A stretch of 64,000 nt of DNA from Lentisphaeria bacterium (GTDB taxonomy: Bacteria > Verrucomicrobiota > Lentisphaeria > Victivallales > Victivallaceae), in the NCBI GenBank assembly GCA_017450705.1, contig JAFSTC010000024.1:1-64000 (forward strand), in the 5' to 3' direction. The position numbers and the translations under genes were made by a program. Every line of letters begins with the position of its first letter. Position 1 is the first letter of the stretch. The notes under the pieces are model-generated. The model saw nothing but the letters and a program-made list of their open reading frames with translations. It did no database searches and had not been told where the DNA came from. Shown here in pieces: positions 54,902-62,822 of the stretch.

Positions 54902-56764
54902 ATGCTGCTGGATTCCGTAACATCCCCCGCGGATGTCGCGCGCATGTCCGTCGGAGAACTCGATTCCCTGGCGGAGGAACTGCGCCGGGTCATCATCGAG
55001 TCCGTCGGAAGAAACGGTGGCCATCTTGCTTCCAATCTCGGCAGCGTCGAACTGACACTGGCACTCCATCACGAGTTCGACATCCCCCGCGACGCGCTGG
55101 TCTTCGATGTGGGCCATCAGGCGTATGCGCACAAACTGCTCACCGGCCGCCGGGACGGCTTTTCGGCACTCCGGCACGCCGACGGATGTTCCGGGTTCCC
55201 CTCCCCCGGGGAGTCGCCCGCGGATACCGGCGTCTCCGGCCACGCGGGCGTGGCCGTCTCCCTTGCCCGCGGGATCGCAAGCGGCAGGAAGAAAAACGGC
55301 GATGAGGGCCGGGTGATCGCCGTCATCGGCGACGGCTCCCTGACCAACGGCATAACCTTCGAGGGGCTCACCTCCGGCAGGGATTCGGCGAAAAAACTGA
55401 TCGTCGTCCTCAACGACAACAAAATGTCGATCTCGAAAAATGTGGGCGGCGTTTCCCGGTGTCTCAACAGGGTCATTTCCGGAAACTTCTACAATCGTCT
55501 GCGCAGCATGCTCCGGGAGTTCTCACGCCCCCGCAAGAGACTTTATTCTCTGCTCTCCCGGATCGACGACGCCGTCAAATCCCTGATCCTGCCGCCGGGG
55601 CTGCTGTTTCAGGAGCTCGGATTCCGGTATTTCGGTCCCGTTGACGGCCACGATCTGGCGGGACTGCTGGTCCTGTTCCAGCGGATCAAGCGGCTCGACG
55701 GCCCGATCCTCGTGCATGTTCTGACCACCAAGGGCCGCGGATGCGACTTTGCCGAAAAGAAGCCGGCCCGGTACCACGGCGTGTCGGGCTTCGACCCGGT
55801 GACCGGCAGCGTTCCCCCTTCGGGCGGAAGTTTCTCCGGGACCTTCGGGGAATGCCTGCTCCGCCAGGCGGAAAAGGACGAACGGATCGAAGCCGTCTCC
55901 GCGGCGATGATCGACGGAACGGGCCTGCGGCGCTTCGCCAAAGATTACCCAACCCGGTGTCATGACGTCGGCATCGCCGAGGCTCACGCCGTCATCTTCT
56001 CCTGCGGGCTGGCCATCGCGGGACGGAAACCCGTGTGCGCGCTGTACTCCACCTTTGCCCAGCGGGCCTTCGACTGCATCTACCACGATGCCGTTCTGGC
56101 AAAACTGCCGGTGGTTTTCGCTCTCGACCGGGCGGGGATCGTCGAGGACGGACCGACCCATCACGGCATTTACGATCTTGCCTTCCTGACCGCCCTGCCG
56201 GAGATCGTCATCATGGCGCCGCGGAATTACAAGGCCCTGGAGCTCATGCTGGATCTCGCATTGAAACGATCCGGGCCCTCCGTTCTGCGCTACCCCCGGG
56301 GCGGCGAAGGTCCCCGCGCCGCGGCCGCGGGCTGCGCTCCGCTGGAAACGGGCAAAGCGGAGGTCATCCGCGCGGGCAACGGTCCTGTCATCTGGGCTCT
56401 GGGCGCCGAGGCGGAAACGGCGCTTGCCGCGGCGGAGATACTCAAGAGGGAAGCCGGTCTGGAGTGCTGTGTCATCGACCCGCGGTTCCTCAAACCCTTC
56501 GACGAAGCGACCGCGCGGCAATATGCGGAAAGAGATGTGATCGTCATCGAGGATCATGCCGTCGCCGGCGGGCTCGGCGCTCTCCTTTTCCGGCTGATCC
56601 CGGACGACGGGACGCACCTCAGGCTTGATTTCGGCTGGCCCGACGAGATCATCGGACACGGACGGATCTCCGAACTGAGGACACGGTACCGGCTGACGCC
56701 CGAACTGATCGCGGAGGATATTTCCAAACGGCTTGCCGCCCGCGGGAGCGCGGCGGGAAATTGA
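54902..56764 (+). CDS. dxs: 1-deoxy-D-xylulose-5-phosphate synthase
   Basis: 620 aa. Thiamine-diphosphate site GDGSLTNGITFEGL through VVLNDNKMSISKNVG, and the second domain DRAGIVEDGPTHHGIYDLAF with the catalytic Glu. A transketolase C-terminal domain ends the protein. It joins pyruvate and glyceraldehyde-3-phosphate to start the non-mevalonate isoprenoid pathway. The GDG motif differs from the E. coli GDGAITAG but keeps the key residues. Start at ATG 54902, 17 bp after dapA. Confidence 0.94.
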   Translation: MLLDSVTSPADVARMSVGELDSLAEELRRVIIESVGRNGGHLASNLGSVELTLALHHEFDIPRDALVFDVGHQAYAHKLLTGRRDGFSALRHADGCSGFPSPGESPADTGVSGHAGVAVSLARGIASGRKKNGDEGRVIAVIGDGSLTNGITFEGLTSGRDSAKKLIVVLNDNKMSISKNVGGVSRCLNRVISGNFYNRLRSMLREFSRPRKRLYSLLSRIDDAVKSLILPPGLLFQELGFRYFGPVDGHDLAGLLVLFQRIKRLDGPILVHVLTTKGRGCDFAEKKPARYHGVSGFDPVTGSVPPSGGSFSGTFGECLLRQAEKDERIEAVSAAMIDGTGLRRFAKDYPTRCHDVGIAEAHAVIFSCGLAIAGRKPVCALYSTFAQRAFDCIYHDAVLAKLPVVFALDRAGIVEDGPTHHGIYDLAFLTALPEIVIMAPRNYKALELMLDLALKRSGPSVLRYPRGGEGPRAAAAGCAPLETGKAEVIRAGNGPVIWALGAEAETALAAAEILKREAGLECCVIDPRFLKPFDEATARQYAERDVIVIEDHAVAGGLGALLFRLIPDDGTHLRLDFGWPDEIIGHGRISELRTRYRLTPELIAEDISKRLAARGSAAGN

Positions 56765-56767
56765 AGG

Positions 56768-56795
56768 TTGTTTTTCGCAACTTTCGGTGTATATT
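56768..56795 (+). promoter_or_regulatory. Promoter of the Mla-like operon
   Basis: TTGTTT (56768-56773), 16 bp spacer, TATATT (56790-56795), directly after the dxs stop. Confidence 0.6.
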
Positions 56796-56832
56796 AGGTC
56801 TGCGCCAAAATTTCTTCACTTAAGAACAGCGG

Positions 56833-57378
56833 ATGGTAAAAATGCGTTCCCTGCCCGAAAAAGTTTTTTTCATGGTCCTGCCGGTCCTCTTTCTGATTTT
56901 CCTGTGCGGGTGTTTCATGCCAGCCTACCGGAGTACGCAGGACTTCGATCTGGATGTCGAGCCTGTTCCCTGTTCCGGAAAAGTCAGCGTTTCCTACATG
57001 CGCAACGCATCCAGCGCCGGGACGCGGATCCAGTGGCGCTCGTATTTCGACCTCACCCGGGATCCCTACAACGTCTGGGCGCTGGAGCCGGGAGCACTGG
57101 TCTGCTGCGCCCTGAACCGGGCCCTCTGCCGGGACCGGGTGCAGCCTGAGATCACCCTGTGCGGCGAGATCGAGTGCTTCGAAGCGGATACCACCAACCG
57201 GGTCTTCCGTCTTTCCGGTTTTTACCGCAGGACGGGGACATCCGAAAAGATCCGTTTCGACATCACCTCCCCCCTGCGCGCCCACTCTGTGGAAAACATC
57301 GTTCTGGCCGCTTCGGAGTCCGTGCGCAAGCTCGCCCGCCGCATGGCCGACTGCGAAAACGGGAACAAACGCAAATGA
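56833..57378 (+). CDS. Lipoprotein, probable ABC-transport auxiliary component of the Mla-like system
   Basis: 181 aa. Signal peptide with lipobox FLIFLCGC. After it the protein has a mixed alpha/beta pattern with ITLCGEIECFEAD and a C-terminal helix SVENIVLAASESVRKLARRM, which resembles the ABC_trans_aux (PqiC-like) lipoproteins. Context supports this: its stop overlaps the MlaE-like permease gene by 4 bp, and an MCE-domain gene comes next. ATG 56842 is an alternative start. Confidence 0.6.
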   Translation: MVKMRSLPEKVFFMVLPVLFLIFLCGCFMPAYRSTQDFDLDVEPVPCSGKVSVSYMRNASSAGTRIQWRSYFDLTRDPYNVWALEPGALVCCALNRALCRDRVQPEITLCGEIECFEADTTNRVFRLSGFYRRTGTSEKIRFDITSPLRAHSVENIVLAASESVRKLARRMADCENGNKRK

Positions 57379-58187
57379 GATCGGCGCCGCTCCGGGAAAT
57401 CTGTCTTCAGATCGCAGACGGTTCCATCGGACTTTTCGACAATATCCGCCAGTACATCTCCTTTATGCGGAAGGTGTCCCGGGCCTTTTTGCGGATCTTG
57501 CGCCACCCCTCCCGGATCCGCCGGGACCTCGTCCTGTTCTACATGGACACATGCGGCAGCGACGCCACCCCCATCATCTCCCTGCTGGGACTGCTCATCG
57601 GCGTCATCCTCGCATTTCAGGCGATCGTCCAGCTGGGGCGTTTCGGCGTCCAGAGCTACGTGGTGAACCTCGTCGGGACCGTGATCGTCACGGAGCTTGC
57701 CCCGCTGGTCACCGCAGTGGTCCTCGCGGGAAGGACCGGTTCGGCCTTCGCCGCCGAACTGAGCTCCATGAAGAACGACGATGAACTGGATGCGCTCGTG
57801 ACCCTGGGGATCGACCCCTGCGAGTACATGCTCCTGCCGAAATTCATCGCCATGATCCTCGTTCTGCCCTGTCTCACGATCATTTCGGATATCTGCGGCA
57901 TCGCGGGCGGCATGATGATCGTCTGCTCCATGCTGGACGTGAGCATCTCGGAATACATCAACAAATGCATCGAAGTCATCCACGTGGTGGATCTCACCCA
58001 GGGATTGACCAAAAGCTGTTTCTTCGGCTACATCGTGGCGACCATCGGCTGCATGAAGGGCATGTACGCCGAACGCAATGCCCGGGGGGTGGGCAGCTCA
58101 ACGACCTCCGCCGTCGTTTCGGCCATTTTTCTCATCGTCGTCATGGACGCCGTGATCACGGCCCTGTTCGGCCTCACCTCGTCCTGA
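57375..58187 (+). CDS. mlaE: MlaE-family ABC lipid-transport permease
   Basis: 270 aa, about five to six transmembrane helices. Family motifs: GLLIGVILAFQAIVQLGRFG, TELAPLVTAVVLAGRTGSAF, and a C-terminal KGMYAERNARGVGSSTTSAV, the usual MlaE ending. Forms the membrane part of MCE-type phospholipid transporters between inner and outer membranes. Start at ATG 57375, overlapping the lipoprotein stop. The MCE gene follows after 24 bp; no ATPase gene lies in the operon. Confidence 0.92.
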   Translation: MRSAPLREICLQIADGSIGLFDNIRQYISFMRKVSRAFLRILRHPSRIRRDLVLFYMDTCGSDATPIISLLGLLIGVILAFQAIVQLGRFGVQSYVVNLVGTVIVTELAPLVTAVVLAGRTGSAFAAELSSMKNDDELDALVTLGIDPCEYMLLPKFIAMILVLPCLTIISDICGIAGGMMIVCSMLDVSISEYINKCIEVIHVVDLTQGLTKSCFFGYIVATIGCMKGMYAERNARGVGSSTTSAVVSAIFLIVVMDAVITALFGLTSS

Positions 58188-58211
58188 CGGAATACCAGAG
58201 GAGCTTTTCTT

Positions 58212-59234
58212 ATGAACGAAGCCAACAAAATCAAGCTGGGGGCATTCATTCTGATCTCCGCCACACTGCTGATCGTCGCCTTCATCGCGGCGGGAGCTCT
58301 GCGCGTGTTTTCGCCGCGGATCCGCGCCATGACCGAAGTCTATTCCTCCGTGGAGGGGCTGACGGTCGGCGCCCCGGTCAAGTATCTCGGCATGCCCGTG
58401 GGAAAAGTCACTGCCATGCACATGCGCAGCAGCGACGGCCGGATCCTGATCTTTTTCGATATCTTCGGCGAGGCCTTCCGGGGCGATTTCGATTCGAGCG
58501 ACGCCGACGGCGTATTCGACAGGAGAGATCTTGACAAGATGGTCAGCCGCAACATGCTGAGCTGTTACGTCAACGCCTCGGGACTCATGGGGGGATCGCA
58601 CCTGGAACTTGTCCGTGACACGCCCAGCAAACTCATCGCAAAAAATCCGCCCCCCCGCTCCATTCCCGACGGCGTAAGTTTCGTTCCCTCCAATCCCTCG
58701 CACATCGGCAACGCCATCCAGAACGTCAGCCGGATGCTCGAAGAGATGAAATCCATCGACTGGAACGGCTTTGCCGAAAAGATCAACGGCAGCTTGGACA
58801 ACCTAAACGCCCTGCTCGACAAAAAGGAGATCGAGGCCACGCTGAAAAAAGCCGAACGCATCGGCAACAGTCTGGAGCAGACCGCGATCCGGCTGGAGAA
58901 GATCGTCACGCAGGAGAACGTCGACCGGATCAACACCGCTCTCGACAATCTCAATCAGAGCATGCAGAACCTGCTGAAGGCCAGCACGAGCAAACAGGTG
59001 GAGGACACGCTGGCCAATCTCAATGCCTTCCTTTTTGCCGCGAAACGGATCATCGAAAAGACCGACGACTCGGCCGGTCCCGTCAGATCGGAGCTCAAAA
59101 TCTTCATCTCGAATCTTGAGAACTCCCTCATCCGGCTGGAAAACAACGTTCTCAACATCAACCGCGCCCTTCAGGACTTCAGCAGGGATCCCGCCCAGCT
59201 GATCCAGGGCCGCCGGGAGCCGAAAGTCCGCTGA
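58212..59234 (+). CDS. mlaD: MlaD-family MCE-domain protein
   Basis: 340 aa. One N-terminal membrane anchor (LGAFILISATLLIVAFIAAG), an MCE domain at residues about 40-150 (SSVEGLTVGAPVKYLGMPVG, SGLMGGSHLELV), and a long coiled-coil C-terminal part of about 180 residues with repeated LDNLNALLDKK-type heptads. MCE rings bind phospholipid on its way across the periplasm. The extended coil is longer than in E. coli MlaD and could form a tube or stalk. Ribosome site GAGGAG. Confidence 0.92.
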   Translation: MNEANKIKLGAFILISATLLIVAFIAAGALRVFSPRIRAMTEVYSSVEGLTVGAPVKYLGMPVGKVTAMHMRSSDGRILIFFDIFGEAFRGDFDSSDADGVFDRRDLDKMVSRNMLSCYVNASGLMGGSHLELVRDTPSKLIAKNPPPRSIPDGVSFVPSNPSHIGNAIQNVSRMLEEMKSIDWNGFAEKINGSLDNLNALLDKKEIEATLKKAERIGNSLEQTAIRLEKIVTQENVDRINTALDNLNQSMQNLLKASTSKQVEDTLANLNAFLFAAKRIIEKTDDSAGPVRSELKIFISNLENSLIRLENNVLNINRALQDFSRDPAQLIQGRREPKVR

Positions 59235-59244
59235 AGACCGCGTT

Positions 59245-59853
59245 CTATGCGACGGGACGGAGGAAGTTCCTGACGCCCTCGAAGATGATCTGAGCGGCCA
59301 GCGCCACCAGGTACATGCCGGTGAGCTTGCTCAGGATCGTGATCCCCTTGTGCTTGATGATCCGGGCGATGTACTCCGAGTAGTTGAGCACGAGAAAAAT
59401 GACCGTCGACGCGATGGCGATGGAAAGCAGTCCCACGATCTTCTCGGTGGCGCCGTGAGCCGCGGCTCCCATGACCAGCAGCGCGCCGATGGTCCCGGGG
59501 CCGACGGTGGTGGGCAGCGCCAGAGGCACCACGGAGATGTCCCCGTCAGTCTCCACCTGCCGCCCGGGCACGGAGGTCTCCCGCACCATGGAAACACCGT
59601 TGAGGAGCAGGACCAGCCCCGCACCGATCCGGAAAGCGTCCAAACTGATGCCCAGATAGCGGAAAAGCGTCTCCCCGATCAGATAGATCACCATGCAGAT
59701 GACCATCACGGCGACCCCGGTCCGCCGGGCCAGAGTGGACCGCGCCTTCTGCGGCCACCCTTCGCAGCAGGAAATGAAGACGGCAAGTACGAAAAACGGC
59801 GTCATCAGCAGCGTCAGCCGGACGACGGTCCCGATCAGCTGATTGACGCTCAT
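59245..59853 (-). CDS. MarC-family integral membrane protein
   Basis: 202 aa with six hydrophobic helices (TLLMTPFFVLAVFISC, FRIGAGLVLLLNGVSMV, IVPLALPT-like PLALPTTVGPGTIGALLVMG). The PTTVGPGT loop is typical of MarC/YhgN proteins, whose function remains unclear. Overlaps the end of purE by 4 bp (ATGA), so both are transcribed from the purE promoter. Confidence 0.9.
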   Translation of the reverse strand: MSVNQLIGTVVRLTLLMTPFFVLAVFISCCEGWPQKARSTLARRTGVAVMVICMVIYLIGETLFRYLGISLDAFRIGAGLVLLLNGVSMVRETSVPGRQVETDGDISVVPLALPTTVGPGTIGALLVMGAAAHGATEKIVGLLSIAIASTVIFLVLNYSEYIARIIKHKGITILSKLTGMYLVALAAQIIFEGVRNFLRPVA

Positions 59854-60350
59854 TCGGAGAAGAGTTCCTTCTGCAGTTCCTCATCGGCGGACAAAACCTG
59901 CGCCTTCTGCTTCTTGCGGAAAGCGGCAAGTTTTTCGGCCAGGACTTTGTCGGAAAGGGCCAGCATGGAAATGGCGTAAAGCGCGGCATTCTTGCCCCCC
60001 GCCTTGCCGGCGGTCACGACACCGACGGGAATCCCCGGAGGCATCTGCACCATGGAGAAAAGGGAGTCCAGCCCGTTGAAAGGCGCCGACGCAACCGGGA
60101 TGCCGATCACGGGCAGAGTCGTGTGCGCCGCAATGACGCCCCCCAGATGCGCCGCCATTCCCGCGGCGCAGATGATCACTTTGACGCCGTCCTTTTCGGC
60201 ATTTGCGGCGAACTCGGCCGCCTCGACAGGCGTCCGGTGGGCCGACAGGACCCGCCCGACACAGGGAACGCCGAACTCCTTCAACACATCGAAAGCCCCG
60301 CGAACGACCTCAAGATCGCTCTTGCTTCCCATCACGACTGCCACGCTCAT
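59850..60350 (-). CDS. purE: N5-carboxyaminoimidazole ribonucleotide mutase
   Basis: 166 aa. Class I PurE marks: VVMGSKSDLEVV, SAHRTP and AAGMAAHLGGVIAAHTTLPV, and SMVQMPPGIPVGVV. It converts N5-CAIR to CAIR in purine synthesis. Start at ATG 60350 behind AAGGAG; a longer frame up to 60416 begins at or beyond the likely transcript start. First gene of purE-marC. Together with purO at 6.5 kb it shows de novo purine synthesis is spread over the chromosome. Confidence 0.96.
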   Translation of the reverse strand: MSVAVVMGSKSDLEVVRGAFDVLKEFGVPCVGRVLSAHRTPVEAAEFAANAEKDGVKVIICAAGMAAHLGGVIAAHTTLPVIGIPVASAPFNGLDSLFSMVQMPPGIPVGVVTAGKAGGKNAALYAISMLALSDKVLAEKLAAFRKKQKAQVLSADEELQKELFSE

Positions 60351-60401
60351 CTGCAACAACTCCTTCGTTTCAGCATCGGAACACGGAACATGCGAGCTTA
60401 G

Positions 60402-60430
60402 AATATACACGTCCAAGCCGGCAATGTCAA
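60402..60430 (-). promoter_or_regulatory. Consensus promoter of purE-marC
   Basis: Minus-strand TTGACA (60425-60430), 17 bp spacer, TATATT (60402-60407). The closest match to the sigma-70 consensus in the window. Confidence 0.8.
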
Positions 60431-60507
60431 GACGTGCCTCCCCTTCGGAATGCGCGGGAGGTCCGTTTGAACGGCGGCGTTTTTTTCTCTTTTTTCTTTT
60501 TTTTCAT

Positions 60508-60536
60508 TTGCATTGGCGGCGAAAGTGCGATATTTT
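60508..60536 (+). promoter_or_regulatory. Promoter of the GT2 gene and 160-nt leader
   Basis: TTGCAT (60508-60513), 17 bp spacer, TATTTT (60531-60536). The leader to the start codon is about 160 nt. It holds a small hairpin (60617-60622 with 60633-60638); no known riboswitch was recognised. Confidence 0.55.
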
Positions 60537-60699
60537 AACCCCCGTGCGTGTACCGAGGGGTCAAAAAACGGTCTCCCGAATGCAAGTGGCCCGGAACGGA
60601 CGGGAAAAGAGGAAACAACCGGCTCTGTCCGCCCGGTTTCGCGGCTGTCTTCGAAGATCGTGACGAAACAAAATCTCATTTCAAGAAGCCGATAGAAAA

Positions 60700-61884
60700 A
60701 TGTCCTACGAGAAACCGAAAGACCGGAAGATCCGTTTGAGCATCCTCATCTCGTGCTGCAGCAGGCTCCCGTACTTTTCCGATGCACTGGATTCGTTTCT
60801 CAACAGCGGATATCACTTCCGCAACACCGAATTCGTGATCTGCGACGACGCCTCGCCCGCCGGCGGCGACGGCGAAACGGCGCGGCGCTACATGGAGAGA
60901 CATCCCGACCTCTTCCGCATGATCCGCCACGGCGAACGGCAGGGGATCGCCCGCTCGTATCACGACCTCGTCGAGGAGGCGCGCGGGGACTATGTGCTTA
61001 TCTTCGACGCCGACGACATCTTCGTGCCCTTCGACATCGACGGTTCGATGGACTATCTCGACGCCCACCCCGAGTGCGCCGCAAGTTACGGCCGCAAACG
61101 TCTCTTCAACGACGAGGAGGGCGACATCGGCCAGGTGCACGGAGGCGAATCGAGCCTCTTCGCGATGACCTTCGACCCGCGGATCGTCCACAACGCCATG
61201 CTGATAAGGGTCAGCGACCTCAAGGCGGCCGGCAGTTACCAGCCGACCAACCTCGGACGCGACGGCAGCGCGGCGGACATCTCGATGTGGATCCGGCTCG
61301 GTTTGCTGAAGGATCTGCATTTCGAGTTTCCGCTCCGGGCGTTCTTCCGCGTACACAAGCGCCAGAAAAGCAGCGCCGACAACAGCCGCTACCGCGAGGA
61401 ATACCGGTACCTCGGCGACAAACTGATCAGTGCCGATCCCGGGCTCTACAGCGCGCTCGAAGCGTGCCGGCAGGTGACGATCAGCGCCCGGCAGCGGCGT
61501 ATCGCGGTGATGATGCTCGGTCTGCTCTACAGCCGGACGACGGATCTCAACTTCAAGCTGAACTACCTCTACGCCGCCGAGCAATTGATGCCCGATGATT
61601 ACGCGATCTACGAGCTCAGGGCGGAACTGCTCCTCAACATGGGACGCTATCAGGAGGCTTTCGAAAACGCCTTCCGCCTGTTCCTGCTGCACCGCAACGG
61701 CGGCTATGCCGCCTATCAGGGAGCGCTGAAGGCACGTCAGGCGGCGGAGAAACTGGGGTACTCTCCCGCGATCTACTCCGCCGTGGAACAGCAGATACTG
61801 AGACAGATCTTCACGCTGAGCGAAAGTCAGCGGAAACTCTTCGATTTTGCCATTTCCACCGGCAGACGCGCAAGCCGGGCGTAA
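60700..61884 (+). CDS. GT2-family glycosyltransferase with helical C-terminal extension
   Basis: 394 aa. The N-terminal GT-A domain (residues about 12-230) has LSILISCCSRLPYFSDALDS, FVICDDASPAGG and the metal-binding DXD as IFDADDIF. It transfers a sugar from a nucleotide donor, probably to a cell-surface glycan. The last 160 residues are helical with a TPR-like run (YLYAAEQLMPDDYAIYELRA, LLLNMGRYQEAFENAF). No strong ribosome site precedes the start. Monocistronic, since a GC-rich hairpin follows. Confidence 0.85.
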   Translation: MSYEKPKDRKIRLSILISCCSRLPYFSDALDSFLNSGYHFRNTEFVICDDASPAGGDGETARRYMERHPDLFRMIRHGERQGIARSYHDLVEEARGDYVLIFDADDIFVPFDIDGSMDYLDAHPECAASYGRKRLFNDEEGDIGQVHGGESSLFAMTFDPRIVHNAMLIRVSDLKAAGSYQPTNLGRDGSAADISMWIRLGLLKDLHFEFPLRAFFRVHKRQKSSADNSRYREEYRYLGDKLISADPGLYSALEACRQVTISARQRRIAVMMLGLLYSRTTDLNFKLNYLYAAEQLMPDDYAIYELRAELLLNMGRYQEAFENAFRLFLLHRNGGYAAYQGALKARQAAEKLGYSPAIYSAVEQQILRQIFTLSESQRKLFDFAISTGRRASRA

Positions 61885-61942
61885 ACGCCTGCGGCATCGT
61901 TCCCGTCGGTGTGACTTCGCGCGGACGCGCTCACCAGCGCGA

Positions 61943-61966
61943 GTCGGACGGAGCGGACCGTCCGAC
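61943..61966 (+). terminator. GC-rich hairpin after the GT2 gene
   Basis: Perfect 9-bp stem (61943-61951 with 61958-61966) and 6-nt loop, preceded by a smaller stem at 61926-61941. No T-run follows, so termination is uncertain. Confidence 0.45.
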
Positions 61967-62013
61967 CGCCCCCTCTTCCTTGCCCCGTTCCCCGGCTCCG
62001 CAGGGAGAACGGG

Positions 62014-62042
62014 TTGTAAAAACGGCAAAAAACGTGTATATT
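62014..62042 (+). promoter_or_regulatory. Promoter of rpe
   Basis: TTGTAA (62014-62019), 17 bp spacer, TATATT (62037-62042). Confidence 0.65.
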
Positions 62043-62097
62043 AATCGGACGTGTACTTTTTGGAAACACTGCAAAAAATAAGGACTTCTTCGAAAAA

Positions 62098-62808
62098 ATG
62101 AAATACGATTTAAGACAGCTCCCCATTGACCGCGTTCTCGTTTCCCCCTCGCTTCTGGCGGCGGATTTCGGCAATCTGGACCGGGATATCGCGGAGGTCA
62201 CGGCCGCGGGAGCGGACATGCTGCACCTCGATGTGATGGACGGCAGCTTCGTGCCCAACATCTCCTTCGGAGTCCCCGTCATCAAGAGCATCCGCAAAAA
62301 CAGCACGCTGCTCTTCGACGCGCACCTGATGATCGACCATCCCGGGAAATATGCCGAAGTCTTTTCTTCCGCCGGCGCGGATCACATCACCTTCCATGTG
62401 GAGTCTCTCGACGATCCGGCGGAGGTGATCGCCGCCATCCGCGGGGCGGGATGCACGGCGGGGATCTCCGTCAAACCCAAGACCCCCGCCTCGGCCATCA
62501 TGCCCTATCTGGACAAAGTGGACATGGTCCTCGTCATGACGGTGGAGCCGGGTTTCGGCGGACAGAGCTTCATGGCCGATCAGATGCCCAAAGTCGCGGA
62601 GATCCGCAGGGAGATCCTCCGTCGCGGCCTCAAGGTCCAGCTCCAGACCGACGGCGGCATCGATGCGAAAACCTCTCCCGTCGCCGCCGCATACGGATCC
62701 AATCTTCAGGTGGCGGGGACCGCGGTCTTCCGTCATCCGGAGGGCATGAAAAAGGCCGTCGAGATCATTCACGGCTCCACCGCCGCCCTCGACAGCAATC
62801 TCAAGTAA
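62098..62808 (+). CDS. rpe: Ribulose-phosphate 3-epimerase
   Basis: 236 aa TIM-barrel. Signatures: VSPSLLAADFGNLDRDI, LHLDVMDGSFVPN, the MTVEPGFGGQSF phosphate-binding turn and QTDGGIDAKT. It interconverts ribulose-5-phosphate and xylulose-5-phosphate in the pentose phosphate pathway. Its own promoter precedes it; the GH20-like gene starts 14 bp after its stop, so sugar uptake and pentose flux may be co-expressed. Confidence 0.96.
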   Translation: MKYDLRQLPIDRVLVSPSLLAADFGNLDRDIAEVTAAGADMLHLDVMDGSFVPNISFGVPVIKSIRKNSTLLFDAHLMIDHPGKYAEVFSSAGADHITFHVESLDDPAEVIAAIRGAGCTAGISVKPKTPASAIMPYLDKVDMVLVMTVEPGFGGQSFMADQMPKVAEIRREILRRGLKVQLQTDGGIDAKTSPVAAAYGSNLQVAGTAVFRHPEGMKKAVEIIHGSTAALDSNLK

Positions 62809-62822
62809 AGGGAAAACGCCCC

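Noticed and set aside
60513-60695. Short frame (FNPRACTEGSKN) reminiscent of spurious translations of CRISPR-like repeats
   Set aside because: The segment occurs once, with no second copy or regular spacing nearby. It lies in the leader of the GT2 gene.
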